This document shows, one piece after another, positions 18,832 to 27,686 of a DNA stretch of 64,000 bases. A program made the position numbers and the translations under genes. Origin of the DNA: Mongoliitalea lutea (GTDB taxonomy: Bacteria; Bacteroidota; Bacteroidia; Cytophagales; Cyclobacteriaceae); contig NZ_BMYF01000010.1 in the NCBI RefSeq assembly GCF_014652135.1, forward strand, positions 61,028 through 125,027. Reading direction: 5' to 3'. Position 1 is the stretch's first letter, and each line of letters begins with the position of its first letter. The notes under the pieces are model-generated. The model ran no database searches. It saw nothing but the letters and a program-made list of their open reading frames with translations, and had not been told where the DNA came from.

Positions 18832-21800
18832 TGAATAGATTTACGTATTTAATAGTTTTTTTAAGTTGGCTTTGTCTTTCTTGTAAGGATATAAATGATC
18901 CAAAAGACACCCTATTTCAACTACTTTCGAGTGAAGAAACGGGGATTGATTTTTCAAACAAGCTAACATCCACGGATGAACTCAACATCTTAGAATATCT
19001 CTATTTCTACAATGGTGGAGGAGTAGCCCTCGGGGATATCAATAATGATGGATTGGTCGATATCTATTTTACCTCCAATCAAGGCTCCAATAAATTGTAC
19101 CTAAACAAAGGAAACTTTCAGTTTGAAGATATTACCGATATTGCCGGAGTGGATGGTAATGGAGGCTGGTCCACGGGGGTGACTATGGCAGACATTAATG
19201 GTGATGGCTTTTTAGATATCTATGTCTGCCAAGTGGGAGATTACAAAGGATTGAAGGGAAGTAATAAATTGTACATCAATAATAGGGATAATACCTTCAC
19301 GGAATCTGCTGCTGCCTATGAGTTGGATTTTGTAGGATTTTCTACCCATGCAGTATTTTTTGATTATGATCAGGATGGAGATTTGGATATGTATCTACTC
19401 AATCATTCTATAAAAAAGCCAGAAGTTTTCTCTCATGCCGATACCAAATTTGAAAATATTGATGAGAAAGGAGGAGACAAACTCTTCAAAAATATGCTTG
19501 TGGAGGGCCAATCCACGTTTGTGGATGTGACAGCAGAAGCGGGTATTCTTTCCAGTAGTTTGGGTTTTGGATTAGGAGTAGGTGTGGAAGATGTAAATGG
19601 AGATGGCTGGTTGGATATCTATGTATCCAATGATTTTACGGAGGATGATTACCTCTACATCAATAATCAGGACGGGACATTTACAGAATCCCTTGGAAAT
19701 TATATTTCGAATACCAGTCGCTATAGCATGGGCAATGATCTGGCGGATATTAACAATGATGGTCTGCCTGATATTTTCACTACAGATATGCTACCGGAAG
19801 ATCCTGCTATTTGGATGAAATCGGTAGGAGAGGATAAGCAGGAAGTATTTGATGTCAAAAAGCGCTTGGGTTACAAAGATCAATACGTACGAAATCACTT
19901 ACAGCTCAATCGGGGCGATGGTCGATTCTCCGAAATAGCCTTATTGACGAATACCTTTGCTACTGATTGGTCCTGGGCGCCTTTGATTTTTGATATGGAT
20001 AATGATGGGCACAAGGATATCCATGTCACCAATGGTATAGTCAAGCGTCCCAATGACTTGGATTTTATCCAATATTCACAAACGCCCACTCCAGAACTCA
20101 CAGAAAAGCAACGACAGGCTAGGCAAATCGATATGTTGCCAAGTGTAAAGCTCCCAAATTATGCCTTCCGAAACCTAGGAAAGCTACAATTTGAAGAGGT
20201 AGCCAAGGCATGGGGCTTGGACCAAGCATCTTACTCCAACGGTTCTGCCTATGCGGACCTGGATAATGATGGGGATTTGGATTTGGTGGTTCATAATACC
20301 GATCAGGCATCCTTTATTTACCGAAACCAAAGTGAAAAATTGGCCAATAATTTCCTCCAACTAGATCTAACAGGTCCTGGATTCAATACTTTCGGCATTG
20401 GAGCCAGTGTTTGGGTGTTTGCCCATGGGGAGCTTTTTCAGCAGACCCTTTCTACTTCTCGAGGGTTTCAATCTGGGGTATCTACTACACTCACGTTTGG
20501 GTTGGGGGCATTTGATAGAGTAGATTCCGTAATAGTTTCTTGGACAGCGGATCAGGTGGAGCGATTTGTAGATATTTCAGCCAATACGAAGGTTCGTTTA
20601 GAAGCAGGCAAAGGCCAATTAAGTCAGCGACCAAAGATTGTGAACGCTAGTCCAATACTTGCCATAAGTGCTGCTAGGATAGACTGGAAACATGAGGAAA
20701 ATACAGATTTCGATGAGTTCAGAAGAGAGTACCTCATGCCAAGAAGGTATGCAACAGAAGGTCCAGCGGTAGCCGTCGGCGATGTGAATGGAGATGGATT
20801 AGATGATATCTTCTTGGGTGGTGCCCGATTACAGGCAGGTAGCCTATTTCTTCAGCAACAAGATGGTAGCTTTAAAATTCATAATCCAGGGATGTTTGAG
20901 CCCTTCAAGCCAGCCGAAGATGTAGTAGCAGCTTTTGTAGACTTAAATGGTAATGGTCATTTGGATTTATATGTAGGTAGTGCAGGGAATGAGTTTAAAA
21001 GAGGCGAACTTTTCAATTTTGATCGTATCTACTTCAATGATGGGAAAGGTAATTTTTCATTTTCCATGAACTCCTTACCGCCAATTGGAGAAAACACCTC
21101 TGCTGTTGCTTTCCATGATGTCAATGGAGATGGTTTTGTGGACATTTTCATTGCAGCATCAGTCGTTACTGGAAATTATGGAGCAGCTCCGCCAGCCTAT
21201 TTGTTGTTGAACGACGGAAAGGGAAGGTTTCGAGATGCTACTGCACAGTATTTTGGAGAAAATTTCAGGCCAGGTATGGTGCAATCAGCCGAATGGATCG
21301 AGGTTGAGGATCAATTGACCTTGGTTTTGGCAGGGGAGTGGATGCCTGTTTTGGGATATTCTTTGGACGATCAGGGAAAGTTTACAGCGCGTGAATTAGG
21401 TCCTGCTGGCTGGTACACTGGGATGAAAAAAATAGATTTGCCTACCCCACAGCTTTTGTTAGGGAATTTAGGTCTGAATAGTAAGCTTAAAGCCAGTGAA
21501 GAAAAGCCTCTTTGGTTGTATCATGTAGATGTGGACGGAAACTCGCAAGATGATCCATTGATTTTTCATTACATGGACAATCTATTGGTTCCTTTTGCTA
21601 CTCGGGATGATCTGATCAAGCAGGTGCCAGCAATCAAACGCAAACACGATTCCTATGTGAGTTACGCGAAGATTCAAAAGCCTGAAGACGTCATTGCTTC
21701 TGAGGTAGTCAATGCTGCAAGGAAATTATCCGTGACTAATCTGGCAACCGGAGCTATTTCACTATCCAAGGAGTATGATTTTCAGCCTTTCCCTGTAGAA

Positions 21801-22094
21801 GTTCAATTTAGTCCAGTTAGGGATTTTGTTTCTTTTGAGTACAATTCCCAGCGATACTTGTTAGTAGCTGGTAATTTCTATGGTTTCCGCAATGACCTGG
21901 GTAGATCAGATGCCCAAGCACTCACACTCTTACGCTGGGAGAACGGGAAGTGGGTATATCAACCCTTAGGGATTCCAGCCTATGAATACTGGGGTTCCTT
22001 CAGGAAATTAGCTATGCTCAATATTCAGGGAAAACCGAGCATTTTGGCCATTCGAAACAATGATTCCCCATTGATTTTCCGGCTAAACCCTTGA
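18831..22094 (+). CDS. FG-GAP/VCBS repeat and ASPIC/UnbV domain lipoprotein (paralogue C)
   Basis: A 1087-residue paralogue of the two upstream large proteins. Signal MNRFTYLIVFLSWLCLSC has a LCLSC lipobox (Cys18). It contains the same first propeller (DINNDGLVD, DINGDGFLD, DYDQDGDLD, DVNGDGWLD, DINNDGLPD), the conserved WSWAPLIFDMDNDG block, a UnbV module (SRGFQSGVSTTLTFGLG) and a second propeller (DVNGDGLDD, DLNGNGHLD, DVNGDGFVD). The C-terminal block SPLIFRL resembles the paralogues' ends. It begins on the last base of the vapC stop. The three paralogues differ enough to suggest old duplications with divergence, not copies made recently. Expected at the cell surface; function unknown. Confidence 0.92.
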   Translation: MNRFTYLIVFLSWLCLSCKDINDPKDTLFQLLSSEETGIDFSNKLTSTDELNILEYLYFYNGGGVALGDINNDGLVDIYFTSNQGSNKLYLNKGNFQFEDITDIAGVDGNGGWSTGVTMADINGDGFLDIYVCQVGDYKGLKGSNKLYINNRDNTFTESAAAYELDFVGFSTHAVFFDYDQDGDLDMYLLNHSIKKPEVFSHADTKFENIDEKGGDKLFKNMLVEGQSTFVDVTAEAGILSSSLGFGLGVGVEDVNGDGWLDIYVSNDFTEDDYLYINNQDGTFTESLGNYISNTSRYSMGNDLADINNDGLPDIFTTDMLPEDPAIWMKSVGEDKQEVFDVKKRLGYKDQYVRNHLQLNRGDGRFSEIALLTNTFATDWSWAPLIFDMDNDGHKDIHVTNGIVKRPNDLDFIQYSQTPTPELTEKQRQARQIDMLPSVKLPNYAFRNLGKLQFEEVAKAWGLDQASYSNGSAYADLDNDGDLDLVVHNTDQASFIYRNQSEKLANNFLQLDLTGPGFNTFGIGASVWVFAHGELFQQTLSTSRGFQSGVSTTLTFGLGAFDRVDSVIVSWTADQVERFVDISANTKVRLEAGKGQLSQRPKIVNASPILAISAARIDWKHEENTDFDEFRREYLMPRRYATEGPAVAVGDVNGDGLDDIFLGGARLQAGSLFLQQQDGSFKIHNPGMFEPFKPAEDVVAAFVDLNGNGHLDLYVGSAGNEFKRGELFNFDRIYFNDGKGNFSFSMNSLPPIGENTSAVAFHDVNGDGFVDIFIAASVVTGNYGAAPPAYLLLNDGKGRFRDATAQYFGENFRPGMVQSAEWIEVEDQLTLVLAGEWMPVLGYSLDDQGKFTARELGPAGWYTGMKKIDLPTPQLLLGNLGLNSKLKASEEKPLWLYHVDVDGNSQDDPLIFHYMDNLLVPFATRDDLIKQVPAIKRKHDSYVSYAKIQKPEDVIASEVVNAARKLSVTNLATGAISLSKEYDFQPFPVEVQFSPVRDFVSFEYNSQRYLLVAGNFYGFRNDLGRSDAQALTLLRWENGKWVYQPLGIPAYEYWGSFRKLAMLNIQGKPSILAIRNNDSPLIFRLNP

Positions 22095-22124
22095 TTTCCT
22101 ATGCAAAATCATCTATTCAAAATA

Positions 22125-22153
22125 TTGGAATTTGGGAATAATCCATACATTTG
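22125..22153 (+). promoter_or_regulatory. Promoter of the haloperoxidase/PAP2-fold gene
   Basis: TTG at 22125-22127 and an exact box TACATTTG at 22146-22153 are 18 bp apart. The predicted start near 22160 leaves a leader of about 66 nt before the ATG at 22226. The gene therefore has its own promoter although it lies in line with the FG-GAP genes. Confidence 0.6.
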
Positions 22154-22225
22154 AAAGCCTAACCCATTCCATTTCCTTTCGTTAACTAGGTAAGTGATTT
22201 GGTCAAGTAGTATTACAGCAATCCT

Positions 22226-23584
22226 ATGAGAGTATTAGTAAAAAACAGTGTATTTATCCTTTTTTGGAGTTTCTTAGTAGCTTGTCAAAGTTCGGATTCC
22301 TATAAGGACACCTTAGCAGATGGAGAGTTGCTTATCGCCGCTCAACTTCAACTGACGGATGTGATTATCCATGATATTTTTTCTCCACCTGTGGCCAGTA
22401 GGATTTACGCATATTCTTCCATTGCAGCATTTGAAGTTGCCGCTTTGGGAGATGCTTCATACCAAAGCTTAACAGGCCAATTGAGAGGCTTTGAACCGAA
22501 AGCTTATGATATTCCTGAGGAGGTGGATTATTCCCTAGCTGCACTCGCTGCCTATTATCAAGTGGCAACTGCCTTGATTTTCAGTGAAGACATGATGGAC
22601 AATCATCGAGATGGAGTATTTGCTGCCCTTCGCAAGCAAGGTATGCCAAAAAAACTATTTGAAAATTCGATTGCTCTAGGTCAACAGGTAGCAGGGCATG
22701 TGTTAGCGTATTCCAAAACAGATAATTACCATGAAAGCCGGTCATTTGAAAAATACAGTGTATCCAATGATCCGCACTCCTGGCAGCCAACCCCACCGCA
22801 TTACATGGAGGGAATAGAGCCGCACTGGAATAAAATCAGAACGATGGTGATGGAGCGTGCAGATCAGTTTATATCTGAGCCGGCAACTCCTTTTTCTACT
22901 GAACCAGGTACCCCGTTTTTTGAAGAGGCAATGGAGGTCTTTACGGTTACTCAGGATATGACCCAAGAACAAAAGGATATTGCCTATTTCTGGGATTGTA
23001 ATCCTTACAAAGTGAATATCAAAGGTCATGTGATGTTTGCAGAGAAGAAAATTACCCCAGGAGGACACTGGATGGGGATTGCTTCTATTGCCAGTAAAAC
23101 AGCAGGTCAGGATTGGAAAGGTATGGCTGAGACTTTAGCCTATACCTCCATAGCGCTCTTTGATGCCTTTATTGCTTGTTGGGATGAAAAGTATCGTTCT
23201 GTATTGATCCGTCCCGAGACATATATCAACAAATATATTGATGAAGACTGGCTGCCTTTGCTACAAACCCCGCCATTTCCTGAATATACTTCCGGTCATA
23301 GTGTGGCGTCAAATGCAGCTGCTGAAGCCTTGACCAAACTTTTTGGAGAGCCCTTTCACTTTGTAGATTCCACAGAAGTAGCTTATGGTTTACCAATCCG
23401 AGAATTTGATTCATTCCGTCATGCCGCTGACGAAGCAGCCATCAGCAGATTGTACGGAGGGATTCACTACATGCCGGCAATTGTACATGGGTCTACTAAA
23501 GGGAAAAAACTAGGAGAGTATATTAAAAACCAGGTGGAAACCAGGAGTGGGCTTGCAGAGAACGCAGAAGTCGTAGGAAAATGA
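22226..23584 (+). CDS. Vanadium-dependent haloperoxidase / PAP2-superfamily lipoprotein
   Basis: A 452-residue lipoprotein (MRVLVKNSVFILFWSFLVAC, Cys20). The three anion-pocket motifs of the haloperoxidase/acid-phosphatase fold are present: KYRSVLIRP (Lys322, Arg329), TSGH (Ser356-His358) and SRLYGGIH (Arg408, His414). The long helical N-half (DVIIHDIFSPPVASRIYAYS) matches the bacterial vanadium-haloperoxidase-related group more than short membrane PAP2 phosphatases. Family members either oxidise halide with H2O2 using vanadate or hydrolyse phosphate esters; the sequence cannot decide between them. The signal places it outside the inner membrane. It has its own promoter and follows the SusCD/FG-GAP genes, so it may act on the material they capture. 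Confidence 0.88.
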   Translation: MRVLVKNSVFILFWSFLVACQSSDSYKDTLADGELLIAAQLQLTDVIIHDIFSPPVASRIYAYSSIAAFEVAALGDASYQSLTGQLRGFEPKAYDIPEEVDYSLAALAAYYQVATALIFSEDMMDNHRDGVFAALRKQGMPKKLFENSIALGQQVAGHVLAYSKTDNYHESRSFEKYSVSNDPHSWQPTPPHYMEGIEPHWNKIRTMVMERADQFISEPATPFSTEPGTPFFEEAMEVFTVTQDMTQEQKDIAYFWDCNPYKVNIKGHVMFAEKKITPGGHWMGIASIASKTAGQDWKGMAETLAYTSIALFDAFIACWDEKYRSVLIRPETYINKYIDEDWLPLLQTPPFPEYTSGHSVASNAAAEALTKLFGEPFHFVDSTEVAYGLPIREFDSFRHAADEAAISRLYGGIHYMPAIVHGSTKGKKLGEYIKNQVETRSGLAENAEVVGK

Positions 23585-23752
23585 AATGATGTTGAAGTGG
23601 ATATTGATTGAAATTGGATAGTAGGATATTGTCGGTAGGTGTAAATCTAAACGCTAAGATCTAAAATCTAAAATTTCACATCCAAAATCCGTTTCCTCCC
23701 CGCAACTGCATGCTTCCTAATCATCCGCATTCCATTTATGCCAGGGATTACG

Positions 23753-23760
23753 TACTTTTG
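23753..23760 (+). promoter_or_regulatory. -7 promoter box for rsmG
   Basis: TACTTTTG is an exact TAnnTTTG box. No TTG lies at the right distance upstream. The predicted start near 23766 gives a leader of about 12 nt before the ATG at 23778. Confidence 0.4.
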
Positions 23761-23777
23761 CGGGATATACTAGACAC

Positions 23778-24410
23778 ATGGAGTTAATCAAAACATATTT
23801 TCCGGAACTTACGGAGGCACAATTGGAGAAATTTGAGCACTTAGGGTCGCTTTATCAAGAATGGAATGAAAAGATCAATGTCATCAGCCGTAAGGATATG
23901 GATCATTTTTATGAGCGCCATGTGTTGCATTCTTTGGCCATTGCAAAAGTGATAAAGTTTGAGCCGGGTACCAAAATCTTAGATATCGGTACGGGTGGAG
24001 GTTTTCCAGGAATTCCTTTAGCTATCATGTTTCCGGACTGTCATTTTCACTTAGTTGACTCGATTGGTAAAAAAATCACTGTAGTCAAAGAAGTTGCTAG
24101 AGCCTTAAAACTATCCAATGTGGAGGCTCAGCAGGCAAGAGTCGAAACCTTAGTCAGAAAATATGACTTTGTCGTCAGCAGGGCAGTAACCCGCTTCAGT
24201 AATATGTTTCCATGGGTCAAAGGGAAGTTTAGAAAAGAAGATTTCAATGAATTTCCTAACGGCCTATTTTTACTCAAAGGTGGAGATGTGGACGAGGAAA
24301 TGGAGGAGCGCGATGTTTCTTATGTGACTTACCACATTGACGACTACTTTAAAAGCGAATTTTTCGAAACCAAAAAGGTGGTGTTTGTTCCTTGGGAAGG
24401 GAAGCGGTAG
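23778..24410 (+). CDS. rsmG: 16S rRNA (guanine527-N7)-methyltransferase RsmG
   Basis: A 210-residue protein of normal length for RsmG (GidB). It methylates N7 of G527 in 16S rRNA using S-adenosylmethionine; loss is known to give low-level streptomycin resistance in other bacteria. The opening WNEKINVISRKDMDHFYERH and the SAM-binding loop ILDIGTGGGFPGIPLA (from about residue 68) are diagnostic. DSIGKKITVVKEVARAL and VVSRAVTRF complete the family blocks. It stands alone, with its own -7 box and a repeat-filled gap behind it. Identification is secure. Confidence 0.96.
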   Translation: MELIKTYFPELTEAQLEKFEHLGSLYQEWNEKINVISRKDMDHFYERHVLHSLAIAKVIKFEPGTKILDIGTGGGFPGIPLAIMFPDCHFHLVDSIGKKITVVKEVARALKLSNVEAQQARVETLVRKYDFVVSRAVTRFSNMFPWVKGKFRKEDFNEFPNGLFLLKGGDVDEEMEERDVSYVTYHIDDYFKSEFFETKKVVFVPWEGKR

Positions 24411-24412
24411 TG

Positions 24413-24529
24413 GGCAGTTGACAGTTAGCAGTGAGCAGTTGGAAGTGAACAGTTAACAGTGAGCAATGAACAGTTGAAAGTGAACAGTTGGCAGTGAGCA
24501 GTGAATAGTTGGATGTGAACAGTAAACTA
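24413..24529. repeat. Degenerate short tandem repeat (AGTTGACAGT/GCAGTGAACAGT type)
   Basis: About ten imperfect units of 11-12 bp built on CAGTTgACAGT, GCAGTGA and GTGAACAGT begin just after the rsmG stop. Units are too short and too variable for CRISPR and lack unique spacers. A short fragment of the same type occurs at about 30659-30677. Confidence 0.75.
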
Positions 24530-25007
24530 TACTTGGGCAAATTAGGAATGTGGAATGTTCGATTATTCTTGTGAACCTGTGGGGGTACGTATAAAATGTT
24601 AATTGTTAAGTGTAAAGATGTGGATTAGAGGTGCTGATATGGAATTCCTGTAAAACACTCCCACTTGTGGGTTTTAACCCATGAATAGCATTAAAATTTA
24701 TAGTAGTTAATTTTGCGATTTCTGAAAAATAATCCAATCAATAGCCGTGGCTTTTAAGCCCTAGGTAAAGCGCTTAGTGGATTGGTATTGTTTTCGTATT
24801 TTCTTGCGGCGTAACTCGGGGTTGGGAATGTATTAACAGATCCATATGCTCGCACGAGGGTTGTCTTCGAGCCACCTTCGCCTTACGCGCTAATTTTCTT
24901 TAGATCGATGAGATGGTGAATTGCAATTATTTAACTGAATTGTTTTTAATGAAATTTATATGCTGCGAATTGATCTTCAATCATTGATGATCTTTACCTA
25001 CATTGTC

Positions 25008-25036
25008 GTTACTTTTTGCATCGCCCAAAAAGTAAC
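25008..25036. repeat. 11-bp perfect inverted repeat
   Basis: GTTACTTTTTG (25008-25018) and CAAAAAGTAAC (25026-25036) are perfect inverted copies around a 7-nt loop. A GC-rich segment with GGCCCACGCCGGCCCGG follows. It looks like a mobile palindromic intergenic element. Confidence 0.55.
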
Positions 25037-25216
25037 CAAAAAGGCTAGTCAGAAAAATCCTTCTCCCCGCAGGGCCCACGCCGGCCCGGTTTTCTGACGT
25101 CCTCCCCGCAACAGTACTGCTATCGGGCATTCTTAATAGACACGATTGGGGGGTAAATCTAAAATGGTAAATCAGTGCTGGATCCGTTCAATCTCCTAGA
25201 TCTGTGAGAGGTTCGT

Positions 25217-25254
25217 TTAAACCCTCGGCTAATATGTTTACCGTCTCTACGAGA
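25217..25254 (-). repeat. Dispersed intergenic element, inverted copy
   Basis: The segment containing CCCTCGGCTAATATGTTTAC and CGTCTCTACGAGA is, on the minus strand, nearly identical to 30384-30419. Only about four bases differ across some 37. This shows a dispersed family, probably REP-like, with copies in both orientations. Confidence 0.65.
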
Positions 25255-25421
25255 ATATTCCGTTAATCAACAAGTAAAAATGAATTGCTTTGAAGTATAC
25301 GAATCATATCTTGTTTCTTGACTCTTGAGTCTAAACTCTCGCTTCTCGCTTCTCGCCTCTCTAATAACCCACACTTTATACAATTTTTCATTATAACTCT
25401 CGACTATTTATCAAAAATCCT

Positions 25422-25429
25422 TACCTTTG
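25422..25429 (+). promoter_or_regulatory. -7 promoter box for rpsA
   Basis: TACCTTTG is an exact match to TAnnTTTG, about 115 bp before the rpsA start codon. No TTG is found 17-23 bp upstream. A start near 25436 would fall inside the first leader hairpin. Confidence 0.5.
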
Positions 25430-25433
25430 CAAT

Positions 25434-25470
25434 CCGTTCGGGTGAACGGGGTTTCTGATTGGAGATCAGA
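25434..25470 (+). promoter_or_regulatory. Two-hairpin 5' leader of rpsA
   Basis: Two consecutive inverted repeats lie between the -7 box and the gene: CCGTTC/GAACGG (25434-25439 and 25444-25449) and TCTGAT/ATCAGA (25454-25459 and 25465-25470). S1 represses its own translation through a structured leader in Escherichia coli. A similar role here is inferred from position only. Confidence 0.4.
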
Positions 25471-25544
25471 GACTTAATGTAACACTAAAAAACCTCAGTC
25501 TCATGACCCTAGGGCTGTTGAAAATCAGGGTTATTCTTAATATT

Positions 25545-27314
25545 ATGTCTAATCAAAAAGATTTTAACTGGGAAGATTTCGACACCAAAGGTTTCGGAGA
25601 AGGCTATTCCAAAGACAAAAGAGCTGAAATGGAAGCTCTTTACGCTGGTACGTTGAATGAAATCACAGAGAAAGAAGTAATCAAAGGTACTGTAGTAGGT
25701 ATCAATGATAAGGATGTGATCATCAACATTGGATTTAAGTCTGATGGTTTGGTTCCAAGAACTGAATTCAGAGACCTACCTGATTTGAAAATCGGTGACG
25801 AAGTTGAATTGTTCATCGAAGAGCAGGAAAATGCTCTTGGACAATTGGTACTTTCCAGAAAGAAAGCCAAAATGGTAAGAGCTTGGCAGGACATTGAAGA
25901 TGCGTTTGCAAATGACAGCGTAATCGAAGGTCTTGTGAAGAGAAGAACTAAAGGTGGTTTGATCGTAGATATCTACGGTGTTGAAGCCTTCTTGCCAGGT
26001 TCTCAAATCGACGTGAAGCCTATCAGAGACTTTGATGTCTATGTAGGTAAAATGATGGAAGTGAAAGTGGTGAAAATCAACCACACCAACGATAACGTAG
26101 TTGTTTCTCACAAAGTATTGATTGAGAAGGATCTTGAGAAGCAAAAAGCTGAAATCTTGAACAACCTTGAGAAAGGTCAGGTATTGGAAGGTGTGATCAA
26201 AAACATGACCAACTTCGGTGTATTCATCGACTTGGGTGGTGTAGATGGTCTATTGCACATCACTGATATCTCTTGGGGTAGAATCAATCATCCGGAGGAA
26301 GTATTGAACTTGGATGATAAAGTACAGATTGTAGTTCTTGACTTCGATGATGATAAGAAGAGAATTTCTTTGGGTATGAAGCAGTTGACCGCTCATCCTT
26401 GGGATGCACTTTCTGCTGAATTAGAAGTTGGTTCTAGAGTTAAAGGTAAAATCGTTAACGTTGCTGATTACGGAGCATTCTTAGAATTAGCTGCTGGCGT
26501 TGAAGGTTTGATCCACGTATCTGAAATGAGCTGGTCTCAGCACTTGAGAAACCCTGCTGACTTTGTACAAGTTGGTGATGAGATCGAGGCTGTGGTATTG
26601 ACCTTGGATAAGGATGAAAGAAAAATGTCTTTGGGTATCAAGCAATTGACTGAAGATCCTTGGACTAAAGGTGACATGGCTGCTAAGTATGCAGTAGGTA
26701 CTAAGCACAAAGGTGTGGTAAGAAATTTAACAGGTTTCGGTTTGTTCTTGGAATTGGAAGAAGGTATCGATGGACTTGTTCACGTATCTGACCTTTCTTG
26801 GACTAAGAAAATCAAGCACCCATCTGAGTTTGTAAAAGTAGGTGATGAATTGGAAGTGGCTGTGTTGGAATTGGATGTTGATAACAGAAGATTGGCACTA
26901 GGTCACAAGCAGTTGGAAGAGAATCCATGGGATACTTTCGAGACTGTGTTCCCAGTAGGTTCAGTTCACAAGTGTACAGTAGTTTCCAAAAACGAAAAAG
27001 GTGCTGTATTAGAGTTGCCTTACGGATTAGAAGGATTCGCTACTTCTAAAAACTTGGAGAAAGAAGATGGTTCATCTGTAGAAGTAGGTGAGGCATTGGA
27101 TTTCAGAGTAACTGAATTCTCTAAAGACGATAAGAGAATCGTTCTTTCTCATACAGCTACTTTCAAAGAAGAAGCAAAAGCTCCTGCTGCTCCTAAGAAA
27201 GCGAAGAAGCAAGCTGACGCTCCTGCGGCTGCTGCACCTGCAGAGAAGTCTACCTTCGGTGACATCGATGCATTGGCAGAGTTGAAAGAGAAGATGGAAG
27301 GCGGGAAAAAATAA
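25545..27314 (+). CDS. rpsA: 30S ribosomal protein S1
   Basis: A 589-residue S1 with six S1/OB-fold repeats beginning near residues 35, 120, 207, 292, 379 and 465 (for example KGTVVGINDKDVIINIGFKS, GVIKNMTNFGVFIDLGG, GKIVNVADYGAFLEL, GVVRNLTGFGLFLELEEG). An Ala/Lys/Pro-rich linker and STFGDIDALAELKEKMEG form the C-terminus. The ATG at 25545 (MSNQKDFNWEDFD) is preferred to the in-frame ATG at 25503, because the extra 14 residues do not belong to the family. S1 unfolds mRNA on the 30S subunit, of special weight in a phylum that hardly uses Shine-Dalgarno sites. The gene is monocistronic with a leader in front and a strong terminator behind. Confidence 0.97.
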   Translation: MSNQKDFNWEDFDTKGFGEGYSKDKRAEMEALYAGTLNEITEKEVIKGTVVGINDKDVIINIGFKSDGLVPRTEFRDLPDLKIGDEVELFIEEQENALGQLVLSRKKAKMVRAWQDIEDAFANDSVIEGLVKRRTKGGLIVDIYGVEAFLPGSQIDVKPIRDFDVYVGKMMEVKVVKINHTNDNVVVSHKVLIEKDLEKQKAEILNNLEKGQVLEGVIKNMTNFGVFIDLGGVDGLLHITDISWGRINHPEEVLNLDDKVQIVVLDFDDDKKRISLGMKQLTAHPWDALSAELEVGSRVKGKIVNVADYGAFLELAAGVEGLIHVSEMSWSQHLRNPADFVQVGDEIEAVVLTLDKDERKMSLGIKQLTEDPWTKGDMAAKYAVGTKHKGVVRNLTGFGLFLELEEGIDGLVHVSDLSWTKKIKHPSEFVKVGDELEVAVLELDVDNRRLALGHKQLEENPWDTFETVFPVGSVHKCTVVSKNEKGAVLELPYGLEGFATSKNLEKEDGSSVEVGEALDFRVTEFSKDDKRIVLSHTATFKEEAKAPAAPKKAKKQADAPAAAAPAEKSTFGDIDALAELKEKMEGGKK

Positions 27315-27362
27315 GATGCGAGAAGCGAGAGACGAGAGTCTAGACTCGTGAATCCTATTGTT

Positions 27363-27398
27363 AAAAGTGACTGTCGAAAGGCAGTCACTTTTTTTTTG
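27363..27398 (+). terminator. Rho-independent terminator of rpsA
   Basis: AAAAGTGACTG (27363-27373) pairs with CAGTCACTTTT (from 27382) around TCGAAAGG, followed by a run of Ts. A strong, simple terminator about 50 bp after the rpsA stop. Confidence 0.9.
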
Positions 27399-27430
27399 AA
27401 CCTTTGAGGTTTTTCAAACCTCGAAGGTTT
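27397..27430. repeat. 34-bp palindromic repeat, copy 1
   Basis: AACCTTTGAGGTTT and AAACCTCGAAGGTT fold on each other. The same 34 bp recur at 27687-27720 with one difference. Copy 1 abuts the rpsA terminator and, with its T-rich end, could act as a second terminator. Confidence 0.75.
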
Positions 27431-27686
27431 TTTGTTTTCACCAATAGCACAAATCTTCACGAATAAATGAGTGTAAAAAATGTAGGCTTCAGGGGCGCAG
27501 CACTGTGGCCTTCGTAGAGATTTATGTAAGTTGGGCACCAGAGGCGCGTAGCGCTGAGGTCTTGGCTTGCTGGGTTTGATTTTTAGACACAGATTTATGT
27601 TTTGATTTTCACAGATTGACACAGATGGGTTCCTGACGGAAACTTGGGCTCGCAGAAGGTGCGGAATCCACAGAAAGGAAGGGAAT

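Larger units (their letters stand above)
24411..25544. other. 1.1-kb repeat-rich intergenic region before rpsA
   Basis: No gene is supported here. It contains a degenerate tandem array (24413-24529), short palindromes at 24668-24681 and 24749-24760, an 11-bp inverted repeat at 25008-25036 followed by a GC-rich patch (about 25064-25120), one copy of a dispersed element (25217-25254), and the rpsA promoter and leader. A leftward frame at 24349-24540 is a translation of the array. Confidence 0.7.

Noticed and set aside
24413..24529. Possible CRISPR array
   Set aside because: Units are 11-12 bp, degenerate and contiguous, without unique spacers of 30 bp or cas genes nearby.
24349..24540. Leftward frame of 63 codons with repeated NCSLLT-like units
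   Set aside because: It is the translation of the short tandem array plus the antisense of the rsmG end.
27149..27622. Leftward frame of 157 codons across the rpsA end
   Set aside because: It is antisense to rpsA and runs through its terminator and a palindromic repeat; no protein family pattern.
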